A stretch of DNA of 64,000 bases from Parasphingorhabdus halotolerans (GCF_012516475.1 NZ_CP051217.1:930001-994000), one strand, 5' to 3'. Counted from the stretch's first letter, positions 48,082-58,253 are shown. Numbers and translations: made by a program. The notes: generated by a model from the letters alone, not told the origin.

Positions 48082-48819
48082 ATGCCCCCACAAACCGCCG
48101 CAACCCGCGACGCCGCAAAAACTGAAACTAGCTCTACACCCCATATTGCTATTCAAGCACAAAATGTCACCCTCTCTTTGGGCGAAGGCGATGCGCGCGT
48201 CGATATATTGGGTGGTATCGATCTGTCGATAACGACCGGCACCACCGTGGCATTGCTGGGTCCATCGGGTTCGGGCAAATCTTCGCTGATGGCGATTTTA
48301 TCGGGCCTCGAACGCGCCACCGGCGGGACGGTGAATATCGCGGGTGCCGATTTCGGCGCGATGAACGAGGACGAACTGGCGGTCGCGCGGCGCGGGCGCG
48401 TTGGCATTGTGCTACAGGCTTTTCATTTGCTGCCGACGATGACCGCGCTGGAAAATGTGGCCGTGCCGCTTGAACTCGATGGTCAAAAAGATCCGTTTGC
48501 TATTGCAGCAAAGGAATTGGCAGCGGTTGGCCTAGGTGATCGACTGGGCCATTATCCTATGCAATTATCCGGCGGTGAACAGCAACGCGTGGCTATCGCC
48601 CGAGCTATGGCGTCGCGGCCGTCGATTATTTTTGCCGACGAGCCAACCGGTAATCTCGACCAGACGACCGGCGAGAAAATCATTGCACTTTTGTTTGAAC
48701 GCCAAATGGCCACGCAGGCGACATTGCTGATTATCACCCATGACCCCGAACTTGCAAAACGGTGCGACCGGATCGTTTCGCTTCGTGACGGGATGATTGA
48801 AACGGATAGCGGCGCGTAA
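48082..48819 (+). CDS. ybbA: ABC transporter ATP-binding protein (YbbA/LolD-like)
   Basis: 245 aa. Walker A GPSGSGKSSLMAIL, signature LSGGEQQRVAIARAM, Walker B IIFADEPTGNLDQ and the H-loop THDPELAKRC are all present. It has the short form of the MacB/LolD ATPase group that works with an FtsX-type permease, here the gene downstream. Neighbour tesA suggests lysophospholipid or lipoprotein handling, but this is not shown. Confidence 0.93.
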   Translation: MPPQTAATRDAAKTETSSTPHIAIQAQNVTLSLGEGDARVDILGGIDLSITTGTTVALLGPSGSGKSSLMAILSGLERATGGTVNIAGADFGAMNEDELAVARRGRVGIVLQAFHLLPTMTALENVAVPLELDGQKDPFAIAAKELAAVGLGDRLGHYPMQLSGGEQQRVAIARAMASRPSIIFADEPTGNLDQTTGEKIIALLFERQMATQATLLIITHDPELAKRCDRIVSLRDGMIETDSGA

Positions 48820-48840
48820 TGAGCTTTGAGCAGATAACAC

Positions 48841-48905
48841 CGTTCACGATGAGCCGGTCGAAGAGTTTTATCGACAGGACGCCTCGACAAACTCAGCATG
48901 AGCGG
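48841..48905. repeat. Second REP/BIME-like element
   Basis: CGTTCACGATGAGCCGGTCG(AAG) at 48841-48863 and inverted CCTCGACAAACTCAGCATGA at about 48882-48901 are both variants of the element at 6821. It fills the 91-base gap between ybbA and ybbP. Confidence 0.6.
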
Positions 48906-48910
48906 GTTTT

Positions 48911-51418
48911 ATGACGTCCAGTCTCTCCAAAGCATGGACCATCGCACGCCGCGACCTTCGCGGACGTTTTGTCGGCTTGCGGCTGCTGATCGTGTGCCTA
49001 TTTTTGGGCGTCGCCACACTCGCGGCGATCGGCAGCTTGACCAGCGCAATCACCGAAGAACTCGCCAATCGCGGACAATCGATATTGGGTGGCGATCTGG
49101 AAATATCGGTAGCGCAGCGCGAGGCAACCCCTGCCGAAATCGCATCCCTGGAAGCGACCGGCGAACTATCCGAAACATTGCGCATGCAGGCGATGGCACG
49201 CTTGCCCGACGGCAGTGATACGCAATTGGTCGAGCTGAAGGGCGTCGATACCGCCTATCCGCTCTATGGTAAATTTACGCTGGCTGATGGCAGCGCTGCC
49301 CCCAAGCTTGATGCCACGGACATATTAATCACCCCGGCGCTAGTCCAGCGGCTCTCGATCAAAACCGGCGATGCAATAGAATTTGGCGAAGCAAGCTTCA
49401 CGGTCAAAGGCATCATTGGTGATGAACCTGACCGGCTCAGTGAAGGGCTGTCTCTCGGGCCGGTCGCGATCACCTCGGTCGAGGGCCTGCGCGCCACAAA
49501 GTTGATCCAGCCGGGCAGTCTCTTCGAGAGCAAATATCGCCTGAAACTGCCGCCGACTGCCAATCCGGAAGAGCTTGGCGACAAGCTGGAAGCAGAATAT
49601 AAAAACGCTGCATGGGAGGTTAAAACCCGTGACAATGGCGCACCGAGTACAAGGCGGTTTATCGAACGCATGGGGCAGTTTCTGACTCTGGTCGGGCTCG
49701 CCTCCCTCGTCATTGCAGGCATAGGCGTGGGCAATGGTGTGGCCTCATATTTGCGCGGCAAACAAGGCGCAATTGCGACTTTGAAAATCCTCGGCGCGGA
49801 TAGCGCGATGATATTCCGGATCTATATGCTGCAGATATTTGCGGTCGCGATGATCGCCATCGTCACGGGCTTGATAGTCGGAGCATTTGTGCCGCTATTC
49901 ATCATTCAGATTGCGGGCGATGTGTTGCCGATCAAGCCCGAATTTGCGCTCTATCCACTCCCATTGCTGGTTAGCGCAGCCTACGGATTTTTGATCGCGA
50001 CCATCTTCGCCCTGCCTCCTCTCTCAAAAGCGAAACTGATACCGGCTGCGGGATTATTCCGCGGCGATGCCCGCGGCTGGCGACGCATTGACCGCTCAAC
50101 TTTAATTGCCGTGGCCGTGGCCAGTCTCTCCATTGTTGGGCTGGCGCTTGGCAGCACCAGAGAACCGACCTTCTCCTTCTTCTTCATCCTCTCCGCGCTG
50201 GGCATATTGTTGTTGCTCAGCCTGCTCGGCATTTTGATCCGCTGGCTTGCGAGCAAAGCACCGCGCCCGAAGCAACCTTTGCTTCGTCTGGCCCTTACCA
50301 ACCTCCACAGGCCGGGAGCGCAGACTGGTCAGCTTGTGGTGGCGCTTGGTCTGGGCCTGACGTTATTTGCGACACTAGCGGCGATCCAGACAAGCCTGAC
50401 CAACGAAATCCGCCTGAGCATTCCGCAGGAAGCCCCCAATTTCTTCGTCCTCGACATTCCCGTCGAACGCTCGGATGAATTTCGCGCCAGTGTCACCGCC
50501 AAAGCCCCTGAAGCCGAGGTTAATATCGTCCCGACCCTGCGCGGCATCATCACCGAATATGGCGGGCAAGTGGTGTCCGAGCTTGACGAAATCCCTGAAG
50601 GCGCATGGGTGCTGCGCGGAGATCGCGGACTAACCTACAGCGCGGACATTCCGGAAGGCAGCGAGATAGTTTCGGGCGAATGGTGGGCGCCTGACTATGA
50701 TGGCCCGCCGCTGGTATCGGTTGATGCCGAACAAGCCGGCGCGCTCGGCCTGAAAGTGGGCGACAGCCTGACCGTCAGCTTGCTGGGTGTCGAGATTAAA
50801 ACCACTGTGGCATCACTGCGCAAAGTCAATTGGCGAAATTTCGGGTTTAACTATGTGCTGGTCTTCCCGCCCAATGTACTCGCGAACACCCCTCATAACG
50901 TCGCTGCGACAATCCAGTTGAACGGCCCCGAAGAAGAGGGATTGCTGAATAACCTACCCTCGGATTTCCCATCCATTTCGATGGTGAAGGTCAAGGAAAT
51001 TGCCTCGCAAATCGGCACGATCCTCAATCAGATGGCAACAGCCATTGCCTCCGCCGCCTCCATCGCTATTTTCTCCGGAATCGCGGTGCTGATCGGGGCA
51101 GTTGCAGCGTCCCGCCAGTCACGTATTTACGACAGCGTGATCCTCAAACTGCTTGGCGCGACCCGGCGACAAATATTGTCAGCACAGGCGATTGAATATT
51201 CCGCCTTGGCGCTAATCCTGTCTGTCGTCGCATTGGGACTGGGTCTGCTTGCCGGTTGGTTTGTTATCACGCAGATTTTCGAGTTTACATGGCAGCCGGA
51301 TTGGGGCGTGGTCTTGGTGACGCTCGCGATCGGCGCGATTGTGACTTTGGGTATCGGATTACTGGGTTCTATCCCGATATTATCGGCCAAACCTGCGCGG
51401 GCTTTGAGAGAACTCTAA
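48911..51418 (+). CDS. ybbP: FtsX/MacB-type ABC permease (YbbP-like)
   Basis: 835 aa. Ten-helix-class permease: helix 1 (LRLLIVCLFLGVATLAAIGS), a large periplasmic loop (about 45-255), FtsX block near 260 (FLTLVGLASLVIAGIGVGNG), then a second periplasmic loop (about 500-690) and a final FtsX block with IAIFSGIAVLIGAVAASRQS and RIYDSVILKLLGATRRQIL. It works with the ATPase upstream. Start ATG 48911. Together with tesA it reproduces the E. coli tesA/ybbAP cluster. Confidence 0.9.
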   Translation: MTSSLSKAWTIARRDLRGRFVGLRLLIVCLFLGVATLAAIGSLTSAITEELANRGQSILGGDLEISVAQREATPAEIASLEATGELSETLRMQAMARLPDGSDTQLVELKGVDTAYPLYGKFTLADGSAAPKLDATDILITPALVQRLSIKTGDAIEFGEASFTVKGIIGDEPDRLSEGLSLGPVAITSVEGLRATKLIQPGSLFESKYRLKLPPTANPEELGDKLEAEYKNAAWEVKTRDNGAPSTRRFIERMGQFLTLVGLASLVIAGIGVGNGVASYLRGKQGAIATLKILGADSAMIFRIYMLQIFAVAMIAIVTGLIVGAFVPLFIIQIAGDVLPIKPEFALYPLPLLVSAAYGFLIATIFALPPLSKAKLIPAAGLFRGDARGWRRIDRSTLIAVAVASLSIVGLALGSTREPTFSFFFILSALGILLLLSLLGILIRWLASKAPRPKQPLLRLALTNLHRPGAQTGQLVVALGLGLTLFATLAAIQTSLTNEIRLSIPQEAPNFFVLDIPVERSDEFRASVTAKAPEAEVNIVPTLRGIITEYGGQVVSELDEIPEGAWVLRGDRGLTYSADIPEGSEIVSGEWWAPDYDGPPLVSVDAEQAGALGLKVGDSLTVSLLGVEIKTTVASLRKVNWRNFGFNYVLVFPPNVLANTPHNVAATIQLNGPEEEGLLNNLPSDFPSISMVKVKEIASQIGTILNQMATAIASAASIAIFSGIAVLIGAVAASRQSRIYDSVILKLLGATRRQILSAQAIEYSALALILSVVALGLGLLAGWFVITQIFEFTWQPDWGVVLVTLAIGAIVTLGIGLLGSIPILSAKPARALREL

Positions 51419-51431
51419 CGCCGGTAAAGCT

Positions 51432-52391
51432 TCAATCCCTCGCCAAAATAATCGCCAGAGGCGCAGATAGTGTCAAGCTGGAGAGATGATAGAACAGCAG
51501 GGGTATCATCAAAAACCCGGCTGTCTCGGCAGGGAACAGAATTGCGGCCAACGGCGCACCGACTGCGACACTTTTCTGAGCGCCACCGAATAACAGCGTC
51601 TTGCGGTCATCTCGCGGAAAGCCGAGCATCCCGCCGAGCAACCAAGCACCGCCAAAAGCCAACACCAACATGGCCACGATAGCAACGCCAACCAGCATGA
51701 ATTGATCGCTGGGCACACTATGCCAAACACCCGCCACCACCGCGCCAGAGAAGGCAACATAGACCGCAAGACTAATCGCCAGCCGATCCGCCCAACCCGT
51801 CAGGTCCTTGTTGCGCAGAACCCAGGGCCGCGCCCAACGCTGGATGACTTGCCCGATCACAAACGGGATAAACAGCATGGTGATGATTTTAATAAACGAA
51901 CCTGCCGTAATAATAATCCCTACCGAACTGGCAAATAAAGCAAACAACACTGGTGACAGAACGATTGAAGACAGATTCACCGTTGCTGCCGCAACCACTG
52001 ATGCGCCGACATTGCCGCGCGCAATGGCCGTGTAGCTCGCGGCCGATTGCACCGTCGAGGGCAGGCAGCCCAGATAAAGAAAACCGATGGCGATCATTGG
52101 CATCACATGATTATCAAGCAGCACGGACAAGCCGTAGCCAATCGCCAGCATCGCTCCGAAGACAAAACCAAAGATCGTACCCTGTAATTTCCAGTTTCGG
52201 AATCCCGCCACTACCTCGTGCCGTTCGAGCCGGATGCCGTGCAGCAGGAATATCCAGAAGACCGCGACGGCAACGGCCATATTAGCAATCCCAACAGCAG
52301 CACCACTGACCGGCAATAGTGTCGCCAGCAGCACCGCCCCGCCAAGCAACCAGATAAATTTATCAGACAGGACTAACCGAAACATTTCCAT
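51432..52391 (-). CDS. Bile acid:sodium symporter-family transporter (BASS, YfeH/RCH1-like)
   Basis: 319 aa, about ten hydrophobic helices. RCH1-type features: GFLYLGCLPSTVQSAASYTA in the crossover helix and FGGAQKSVAVGAPLAAI in the later one, where classic BASS members have the sodium-site Asn/Gln. Substrate is unknown. Its 3' end faces ybbP with 13 bases between stops. Confidence 0.9.
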   Translation of the reverse strand: MEMFRLVLSDKFIWLLGGAVLLATLLPVSGAAVGIANMAVAVAVFWIFLLHGIRLERHEVVAGFRNWKLQGTIFGFVFGAMLAIGYGLSVLLDNHVMPMIAIGFLYLGCLPSTVQSAASYTAIARGNVGASVVAAATVNLSSIVLSPVLFALFASSVGIIITAGSFIKIITMLFIPFVIGQVIQRWARPWVLRNKDLTGWADRLAISLAVYVAFSGAVVAGVWHSVPSDQFMLVGVAIVAMLVLAFGGAWLLGGMLGFPRDDRKTLLFGGAQKSVAVGAPLAAILFPAETAGFLMIPLLFYHLSSLTLSAPLAIILARD

Positions 52392-52542
52392 GGCTGCCCC
52401 TAACCGAAAATTCGAACGATGCGAACATGGAATTGCGGCGCCGCTTTCTAATGTTGCAGTGCAGCACCAAACAGGCTAAGGGCGCGGCAACATAAGGCAG
52501 GGCGAGACGCCCCCTTCCCTCTCTAATACGGCAGAATATACT

Positions 52543-54360
52543 ATGTCCCAACGCAATATCGCGATCATTGCCCACGTTGACCACGGCAAAACCACGCTGG
52601 TTGACCAGCTTTTCCGCCAATCCGGTACTTTCCGCGATAATGAACGCGTTGAAGAGCGCGCTATGGATTCGAATGATCTGGAAAAAGAACGGGGCATTAC
52701 GATTCTGGCGAAATGCACCAGTGTCGAGTGGAAAGGCACGCGCATCAATATTGTCGATACGCCGGGCCACGCCGACTTTGGCGGCGAGGTTGAGCGTATC
52801 CTTTCGATGGTCGACGGGGTTATCCTGCTCGTCGACAGCGCCGAAGGGGCGATGCCGCAGACGAAATTTGTTACCGGTAAGGCGCTCGCTTTAGGCCTCA
52901 AGCCAATTGTCGTTGTGAACAAAATCGATCGCCCCGATGGTCGCGCCGAAGAAGTGCTCGACGAGGTGTTCGACCTTTTTGTCAATCTTGATGCCAATGA
53001 TGAGCAGTTAGATTTCCCCTCGATGTTTGCCAGTGGCCGCAATGGCTATGCCGGACCAACACCCGACGTCCGCGAAGGCGATTTATCTCCCCTGTTCGAC
53101 AAAATTATCGAGCATGTGCCTGAGCCAGATGTGGATCCCGACGCGGAGTTCAAGTTTCTCGTCACGCTGCTCGATCGTGACAATTTCGTTGGCCGTATTT
53201 TGACCGGCAAGGTCGAGAGCGGCAAGATCGATATCAACATGCCGATTCACGCCATTGATATGGACGGTGAAATTGTCGAAGCAGGCCGCGCAACCAAGAT
53301 CATGGCGTTTAATGGCCTTGAACGGGTGCCGGTGGAAAGCGCCAAGGCGGGCGACATTATTTCACTGGCCGGGCTCACCAAGGCCACTGTTTCTAATACG
53401 ATTTGCGATATCTCGGTACGCGAGCCGATCGCAGCGCAACCGATTGATCCGCCAACATTGTCGATGCGCTTTGCCGTGAACGACAGTCCGGTGGCGGGCC
53501 GTGAAGGTGACAAGGTCACCAGCCGTGTCATCCGTGATCGCCTGAAGCGAGAAGCGGAATCGAATGTCGCGATCAAAGTTACTGAAAGCGAAGACCGGGA
53601 CAGCTTTGAAGTTGCTGGTCGCGGCGAATTGCAGCTTGGCGTGCTCATTGAAACGATGCGCCGTGAAGGCTTTGAACTTGGCATTTCACGTCCCCGCGTT
53701 CTCTACCGCGAAGAAGATGGCAAGCGTCAGGAGCCTTATGAAACCGTAGTAATCGATGTGGATGATGAATATTCCAGCACAGTTGTCTCCAAAATGCAGC
53801 GCCGCAAGGCAGAGCTGACCGAGCAGCGCCCATCCGGCGCAGGCAAGACGCGCCTCACCTTCAGTGCACCATCGCGCGGTCTGATTGGCTATCACGGCGA
53901 ATTCCTGTCCGACACACGCGGTACCGGCTTGATGAACCGTCTGTTCGAGAAATATGACGACTATAAAGGGGTTATCGAAGGCCGCCCGGTTGGTGTGCTT
54001 GTTTCCAACGGAACGGGCGCGACCGCCGCTTATGCGCTCAACATGCTGGAAGAACGCGGCGTATTGTTTATTGGCGCGCAGACACCGGTTTATGAAGGCA
54101 TGATCATTGGCGAAAATGCCAAGCCCGGCGATCTGGATGTCAATCCGATGAAGTCAAAAGCGCTGACCAACTTCCGCGTGTCTGGCAAGGAAGACGCGAT
54201 CCGTCTGACCACACCCAAGGTTATGACACTGGAACAGGCGATCGCCTATATCGACAATGATGAACTGGTCGAAGTCACGCCAAAGAACATTCGTCTGCGC
54301 AAGCGCTATCTTGATCCCAATGACCGGAAGAAAGCATCGCGGCGGGCGGAGGCGGCCTAA
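52543..54360 (+). CDS. typA: Translational GTPase TypA/BipA
   Basis: 605 aa. GTPase with G1 AHVDHGKTTLVDQL, G2/ERGIT switch segment (KERGITILAKCTS), G3 DTPGHADFGGEV, G4 VNKIDRPDGR. Then EF-G-like domains and the BipA-specific C-terminus ending KKASRRAEAA. It assists ribosome assembly and stress growth. ATG 52543; the 150-base gap to the BASS gene is its promoter region. Confidence 0.97.
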   Translation: MSQRNIAIIAHVDHGKTTLVDQLFRQSGTFRDNERVEERAMDSNDLEKERGITILAKCTSVEWKGTRINIVDTPGHADFGGEVERILSMVDGVILLVDSAEGAMPQTKFVTGKALALGLKPIVVVNKIDRPDGRAEEVLDEVFDLFVNLDANDEQLDFPSMFASGRNGYAGPTPDVREGDLSPLFDKIIEHVPEPDVDPDAEFKFLVTLLDRDNFVGRILTGKVESGKIDINMPIHAIDMDGEIVEAGRATKIMAFNGLERVPVESAKAGDIISLAGLTKATVSNTICDISVREPIAAQPIDPPTLSMRFAVNDSPVAGREGDKVTSRVIRDRLKREAESNVAIKVTESEDRDSFEVAGRGELQLGVLIETMRREGFELGISRPRVLYREEDGKRQEPYETVVIDVDDEYSSTVVSKMQRRKAELTEQRPSGAGKTRLTFSAPSRGLIGYHGEFLSDTRGTGLMNRLFEKYDDYKGVIEGRPVGVLVSNGTGATAAYALNMLEERGVLFIGAQTPVYEGMIIGENAKPGDLDVNPMKSKALTNFRVSGKEDAIRLTTPKVMTLEQAIAYIDNDELVEVTPKNIRLRKRYLDPNDRKKASRRAEAA

Positions 54361-54410
54361 GTCTGCCGACAAACTATTCAATCGACTTAAATTAGGATAG
54401 ACGACTGCTT

Positions 54411-55346
54411 ATGCGTCTATCTGGCCCCTTACTCGCGCTTTCAATCCTGCTTTCCGGGTGTGCGAGCGAAACGGCTGAACCTGATCCCGCGTCATGCAAG
54501 AACAACACGCTGGCCGTTCAAATCCTCGGCTCGGGCGGCCCTATCGCCGATGACCACCGTGCGGGCGCGAGTAATCTTGTCTGGATTGATGGCAAAGCAC
54601 GCGTACTGATTGACGCGGGGCCGGGGAGCTTTGTCCGCTTCGGCGAAGCAGGGGCGAAGTTTGAAGACCTCGCCGTTATCCTGTTAACCCACTTTCATGG
54701 CGATCATGTCGGCGGCCTGCCCGGGTTGTTGAACGCCGGCAGTTTTTCAAAACGCGACAAGCCTGTGATGATCGCTGGTCCCGAGGGATCAGATGCGTTT
54801 CCTTCCGCATCCGAACTCTTGGAAGCCTTTGTCGGCAAAAATGGCGCGTTGCGTTATCTATCGCCCTATCTGGACGGAAGTGCCGACTTACCAAAAATCA
54901 CGTCGCTCAATATTGGCGTTGATGGTGAAAATAGGAAGGCAGTGATGCGCAACGACGGACTTGAGATAGATGCTATTCCGGTAAAGCACCTTGAAGTGCC
55001 AGCTCTCGCCTTTGTTATAAAAAATCGCGGAAAGCGGATTGTGTTTTCCGGTGACCAGAGTTTCTTGAGTGAAGGGTTTGAACAAGCCACTCGCAATAGC
55101 AAACCCGACATCATGGTCATGCACAACGCAATTTCCATGGCGGACGGCCAGCCTCGCGGACTACATCGGGACGGCCGGTCCATCGGAGAAGCCACGCAAA
55201 TGGCCGGTGCGCAAAAACTGGTTTTATCTCATCACATGCGGCGGGCTCTGGACGATAAAGAGGCTGTCGTTGCGGCGATCCGCGAAAATTACGCGGGACC
55301 GATAGAATTTGCCGATGATCTGTCCTGCTTCCCGGTGCTAGAATAA
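54411..55346 (+). CDS. Metallo-beta-lactamase-fold hydrolase, lipoprotein
   Basis: 311 aa. Lipobox ILLSGC near residue 17. MBL metal motif THFHGDHVGGLPGL near 95, a second His in VKHLEVPAL, the bridging Asp in FSGDQSFLSE, and a last His in LSHHMR. The AIMS/ribonuclease-Z-like arrangement suggests a phosphodiesterase or lactonase; substrate unknown. It lies 50 bases past typA, on the same strand. No terminator seen between. Confidence 0.85.
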   Translation: MRLSGPLLALSILLSGCASETAEPDPASCKNNTLAVQILGSGGPIADDHRAGASNLVWIDGKARVLIDAGPGSFVRFGEAGAKFEDLAVILLTHFHGDHVGGLPGLLNAGSFSKRDKPVMIAGPEGSDAFPSASELLEAFVGKNGALRYLSPYLDGSADLPKITSLNIGVDGENRKAVMRNDGLEIDAIPVKHLEVPALAFVIKNRGKRIVFSGDQSFLSEGFEQATRNSKPDIMVMHNAISMADGQPRGLHRDGRSIGEATQMAGAQKLVLSHHMRRALDDKEAVVAAIRENYAGPIEFADDLSCFPVLE

Positions 55347-55416
55347 TCCATCGCTTGCTTCCAAAGCATTTATGCATACACTCAAATTGCCAAACAATAG
55401 TTGGAGGGGATAAGTT

Positions 55417-55845
55417 ATGGAATGGATGTTGATGCCTTTGCGACGTTATGCTGAGTTTAGCGGACGATCCCAGCGCAAAGAATATTGGATGTTTGTGTTG
55501 TTTCAGGTCATCGTGTTTATCGCGCTCGGCCTTCTGGCAGTAATGTTTGGAGGTTTCGGTGATCCCACTACGGGCGAAGAGATTTCGGCCGGAGCGATGG
55601 TCTTTATCGTGATATTGGGGTTATTTGCGCTCGCGATGTTCATCCCAAATCTCGCGGTCCAGGTCCGCAGACTTCATGATACAGATAAAAGTGGCTGGTG
55701 GATTTTGATCGGCCTCATCCCGATTGTCAATTATATTGGCAGCATTGTATTGCTCGTCTTCTTTTGCCTGGAAGGAACCAAGGGTGATAACAAATTCGGA
55801 ACCGACCCTAAAATGAATGAGAATGTCGGCGAAGTGTTTCGATAG
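55417..55845 (+). CDS. DUF805 membrane protein
   Basis: 142 aa, with four hydrophobic helices. The DUF805 pattern is clear: LRRYAEFSGRSQRKEYWMFV at the start, VRRLHDTDKSGWWIL in the middle and a final FCLEGTKGDNKFGTDP. Role unknown. Strong ribosome site TTGGAGGGGAT before ATG 55417. Confidence 0.9.
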   Translation: MEWMLMPLRRYAEFSGRSQRKEYWMFVLFQVIVFIALGLLAVMFGGFGDPTTGEEISAGAMVFIVILGLFALAMFIPNLAVQVRRLHDTDKSGWWILIGLIPIVNYIGSIVLLVFFCLEGTKGDNKFGTDPKMNENVGEVFR

Positions 55846-55924
55846 GCCGGAATTCATTTGAAAGCCTTGATTTTCGAACAGGCTGTGGCAAAGCGCTGCT
55901 AACAAGATGGAGCCCATTCAAGTC

Positions 55925-56242
55925 ATGACCGAAGACCAGCAACCCGACCAGACAAACAGCGCCGCTTCCGGCCCGGATATTCCGCCCGATCATCTTTCTG
56001 TCCATCCGCACAGCCCGCATTATGGCGGCGAGATGCTATCTCGGGGCATCGGCATTAATTTCAAAGGCCAGCGCAAGCATAGCATAGAGGAATATTGCAT
56101 TTCCGAGGGCTGGGTGAAAGTTCAGGCTGGCAAGACAATGGACCGCAAAGGCAACCCGCTGCTGATCAAGCTCAACGGCGAAGTGGAGGCGTGGTTTGAG
56201 GATCTGGGTGATGATGCGCCCAAGAACAGCAAAAACGCCTAG
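55925..56242 (+). CDS. DUF3297 family protein
   Basis: About 105 aa. DUF3297 core: PPDHLSVHPHSPHYGGEMLS, RGIGINFKGQRKHSIEEYCI, SEGWVKVQAG and MDRKGNPLLIKLNGEVEAWF. The N-terminal 25 residues are polar and unstructured. Start at 55925 (MTEDQQPDQ); an ATG 18 bases upstream would also read. Function unknown; conserved in alphaproteobacteria and gammaproteobacteria. Confidence 0.9.
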   Translation: MTEDQQPDQTNSAASGPDIPPDHLSVHPHSPHYGGEMLSRGIGINFKGQRKHSIEEYCISEGWVKVQAGKTMDRKGNPLLIKLNGEVEAWFEDLGDDAPKNSKNA

Positions 56243-56259
56243 AGAGCATAGAGACTGCC

Positions 56260-56649
56260 ATGACACCCCAGCGCATCCAGTTTTTCATTGCGCTGGTATT
56301 CTTTGTTCTGGGCGGCTGGGCGACCTTTTTTCCGCAGCATGTAATCGACACTGTCTTTTTGCCCGAATATCGGGAAGGTGGCCGGATATTGCCATTCGCC
56401 ATTGCCTGTTTTGGCGCGCAAGCCTTGCTGTCCGGGCTCTTTGCGGCCTTCGCCCGATTCACGGCGACCACTTTTCTGGTTTACGGTCTCGCGTTACTGC
56501 CCTTTTTCGGGTTCAATTATTATTTCACCTTTCACGATCCCGTTTTCACCAGCATGGGTCTGATTGACGCTTTGGGTAACATCATCATGCTCGCACTCTG
56601 TTACGTTGGCTGGCATAAACTGAAACAAATGGAAGAGGATGACGCATGA
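56260..56649 (+). CDS. Four-helix membrane protein, unknown
   Basis: 129 aa, four predicted membrane helices (FFIALVFFVLGGWATFF; ILPFAIACFGAQALLSGLFA; TTFLVYGLALLPFFGFNY; ALGNIIMLALCYVGW) with a short acidic tail. No family recognised. Its stop overlaps the next gene's ATG (ATGA), so it is translationally coupled with the SDR gene and likely made with it. Confidence 0.75.
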   Translation: MTPQRIQFFIALVFFVLGGWATFFPQHVIDTVFLPEYREGGRILPFAIACFGAQALLSGLFAAFARFTATTFLVYGLALLPFFGFNYYFTFHDPVFTSMGLIDALGNIIMLALCYVGWHKLKQMEEDDA

Positions 56650-57470
56650 ATTTCAAGGACAAGGTTGTTTGGATTACCGGTGCCTCTTCGGGCATCGGTG
56701 AAGCGCTGGCTAAGGCTTTTGCCGAACAAGGCGCGCATATCATCCTGTCCGGTCGCCGGATTAAAGCGTTGGAGGCTGTCGCGGCAGGCATAGCCACAGA
56801 TACGATGCTTCTGCCCTTTGAGACAACCGACTATGATGTTCTACCCGCCAAGATTGACAAAGCCCGCCAATGGAAAGGGCGCATTGATATATTGGTCAAT
56901 AACGCCGGGATCAGCCAGCGCAGTCTGGCGATAGATACCCATCCCGATGTCCATCACAAGATTATCAATGTTGATCTACTCGCGCCGATTTGGCTGACGC
57001 AGCTTTTATTGCCCCATATGGTTGAGGCAGGCGGCGGGCATATTGTCGGGATCAGCTCGGTTGCTGGTCGCATTGGCGCACCACTGCGCACCGCTTATAG
57101 CGCAGCGAAGCACGGCCTTATTGGATATATGGATGCCCTGCGCGCAGAGACCGAATTGCTGCATAATATTCACGTTACCAATATTTTACCCGGATCAATC
57201 AAGACCGATGTGTCGCGGAATGCCCTGACCAAGGAAGGCGAGCGCCGGGGCAAATCAGATGCGGTGATTGAAAACGGATTGGCGCCAGAGGAATGCGCGC
57301 GCCAGATATTGGAGGCCGTTGCCAACAACGTGCCCGAGTTGATTATCGCCGAAGGTCCCGAATTGATGATGGCGCAGCTGCGGCAAAGCGATCCGGAGCA
57401 ATTATTTGCCATGCTCGCACAATTCGGAGCGCAGACTGCAGAAAAATATGAAGCCGGAGATGATGACTAG
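56646..57470 (+). CDS. Short-chain dehydrogenase/reductase (SDR)
   Basis: 274 aa. Classic SDR: TGASSGIGEALAKAF (coenzyme site), NNAGISQRS, catalytic Ser in GISSVAGRIGAP and YSAAKHGLIGY (Tyr-x-x-x-Lys). A polar residue after the second strand suggests NADP. It resembles DHRS7-like reductases. It stands in the operon with enoyl-CoA hydratase and VOC genes; substrate unknown. Overlaps its neighbours by 4 bases and 1 base. Confidence 0.93.
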   Translation: MNFKDKVVWITGASSGIGEALAKAFAEQGAHIILSGRRIKALEAVAAGIATDTMLLPFETTDYDVLPAKIDKARQWKGRIDILVNNAGISQRSLAIDTHPDVHHKIINVDLLAPIWLTQLLLPHMVEAGGGHIVGISSVAGRIGAPLRTAYSAAKHGLIGYMDALRAETELLHNIHVTNILPGSIKTDVSRNALTKEGERRGKSDAVIENGLAPEECARQILEAVANNVPELIIAEGPELMMAQLRQSDPEQLFAMLAQFGAQTAEKYEAGDDD

Positions 57471-58246
57471 TGGCGCTGGTACTGCTTCAAAAAGCCGAGG
57501 GCGTCGCGACAATCACAATGAACCGCCCAGAGGCCATGAACGCACTGTCCTTTGCCCTGCGGGATGAATTTTGTGGGGCTTGCGACGATGTTGCAGCAGA
57601 CCATAGCATCCACGCGCTGATAGTGACCGGCGCTGGCGAGCGCGCCTTTACTGCGGGTCTGGACCTGAAGGAACTCGGCGAATCCGGACTTGGCCCTGCC
57701 AATGACCAGAGCCCGAAAAGCAATCCGATATTTGCGCTGGAGTCTTTGGATATTCCGGTCATCGGCGCGATTAATGGCGTCGCCATTACCGGTGGTTTTG
57801 AACTGGCCTTGGCCTGCGACATTCGCATTGCCTCGACCAATGCGCGGTTTGCCGATACTCACGCGCGGGTCGGGATAACGCCGGGATGGGGCCTTTCGCA
57901 AAAACTGTCGCGTTTTATCGGCCTGTCCCGTGCCTGCGAATTGAGCTTTACCGGACAGTTTCTGGATGCAAAATCCGCCTTTGACTGGGGATTGGTCAAT
58001 CGGGTATATGCGCCCGATGAACTGATGCCCGCTGCGCTTGCGCTCGCTAAAGACATGACTACCATCGACCGCGAGTTTTTGAAGATCTACAAGTCGATGA
58101 TCATGACCGGATATGGTATGAATTTTTCCGATGCTCTGGCCTATGAGCACAAAATATCCGCGCCTTATAACGCAAGGGTATCCATGGATGAAGTCGAGCA
58201 GCGACGGCTCGCAATTATCGAGCGTGGACGCAAGCTGAAAGGATAA
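57470..58246 (+). CDS. Enoyl-CoA hydratase/isomerase
   Basis: 258 aa from GTG 57470, which shares a base with the SDR stop (TAGTG). Crotonase fold: RPEAMNALSFALRDEF, GAGERAFTAGLDLKELGE (oxyanion hole), and GVAITGGFELALACDIRIAS, with a Glu at the position of the catalytic residue (GGFELA) and the later ADTHARVGITPGWGLSQKL. Adds water to 2-enoyl-CoA, or isomerises it, in the operon SDR - hydratase - VOC. Confidence 0.94.
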   Translation: MALVLLQKAEGVATITMNRPEAMNALSFALRDEFCGACDDVAADHSIHALIVTGAGERAFTAGLDLKELGESGLGPANDQSPKSNPIFALESLDIPVIGAINGVAITGGFELALACDIRIASTNARFADTHARVGITPGWGLSQKLSRFIGLSRACELSFTGQFLDAKSAFDWGLVNRVYAPDELMPAALALAKDMTTIDREFLKIYKSMIMTGYGMNFSDALAYEHKISAPYNARVSMDEVEQRRLAIIERGRKLKG

Positions 58247-58253
58247 CGCCGTC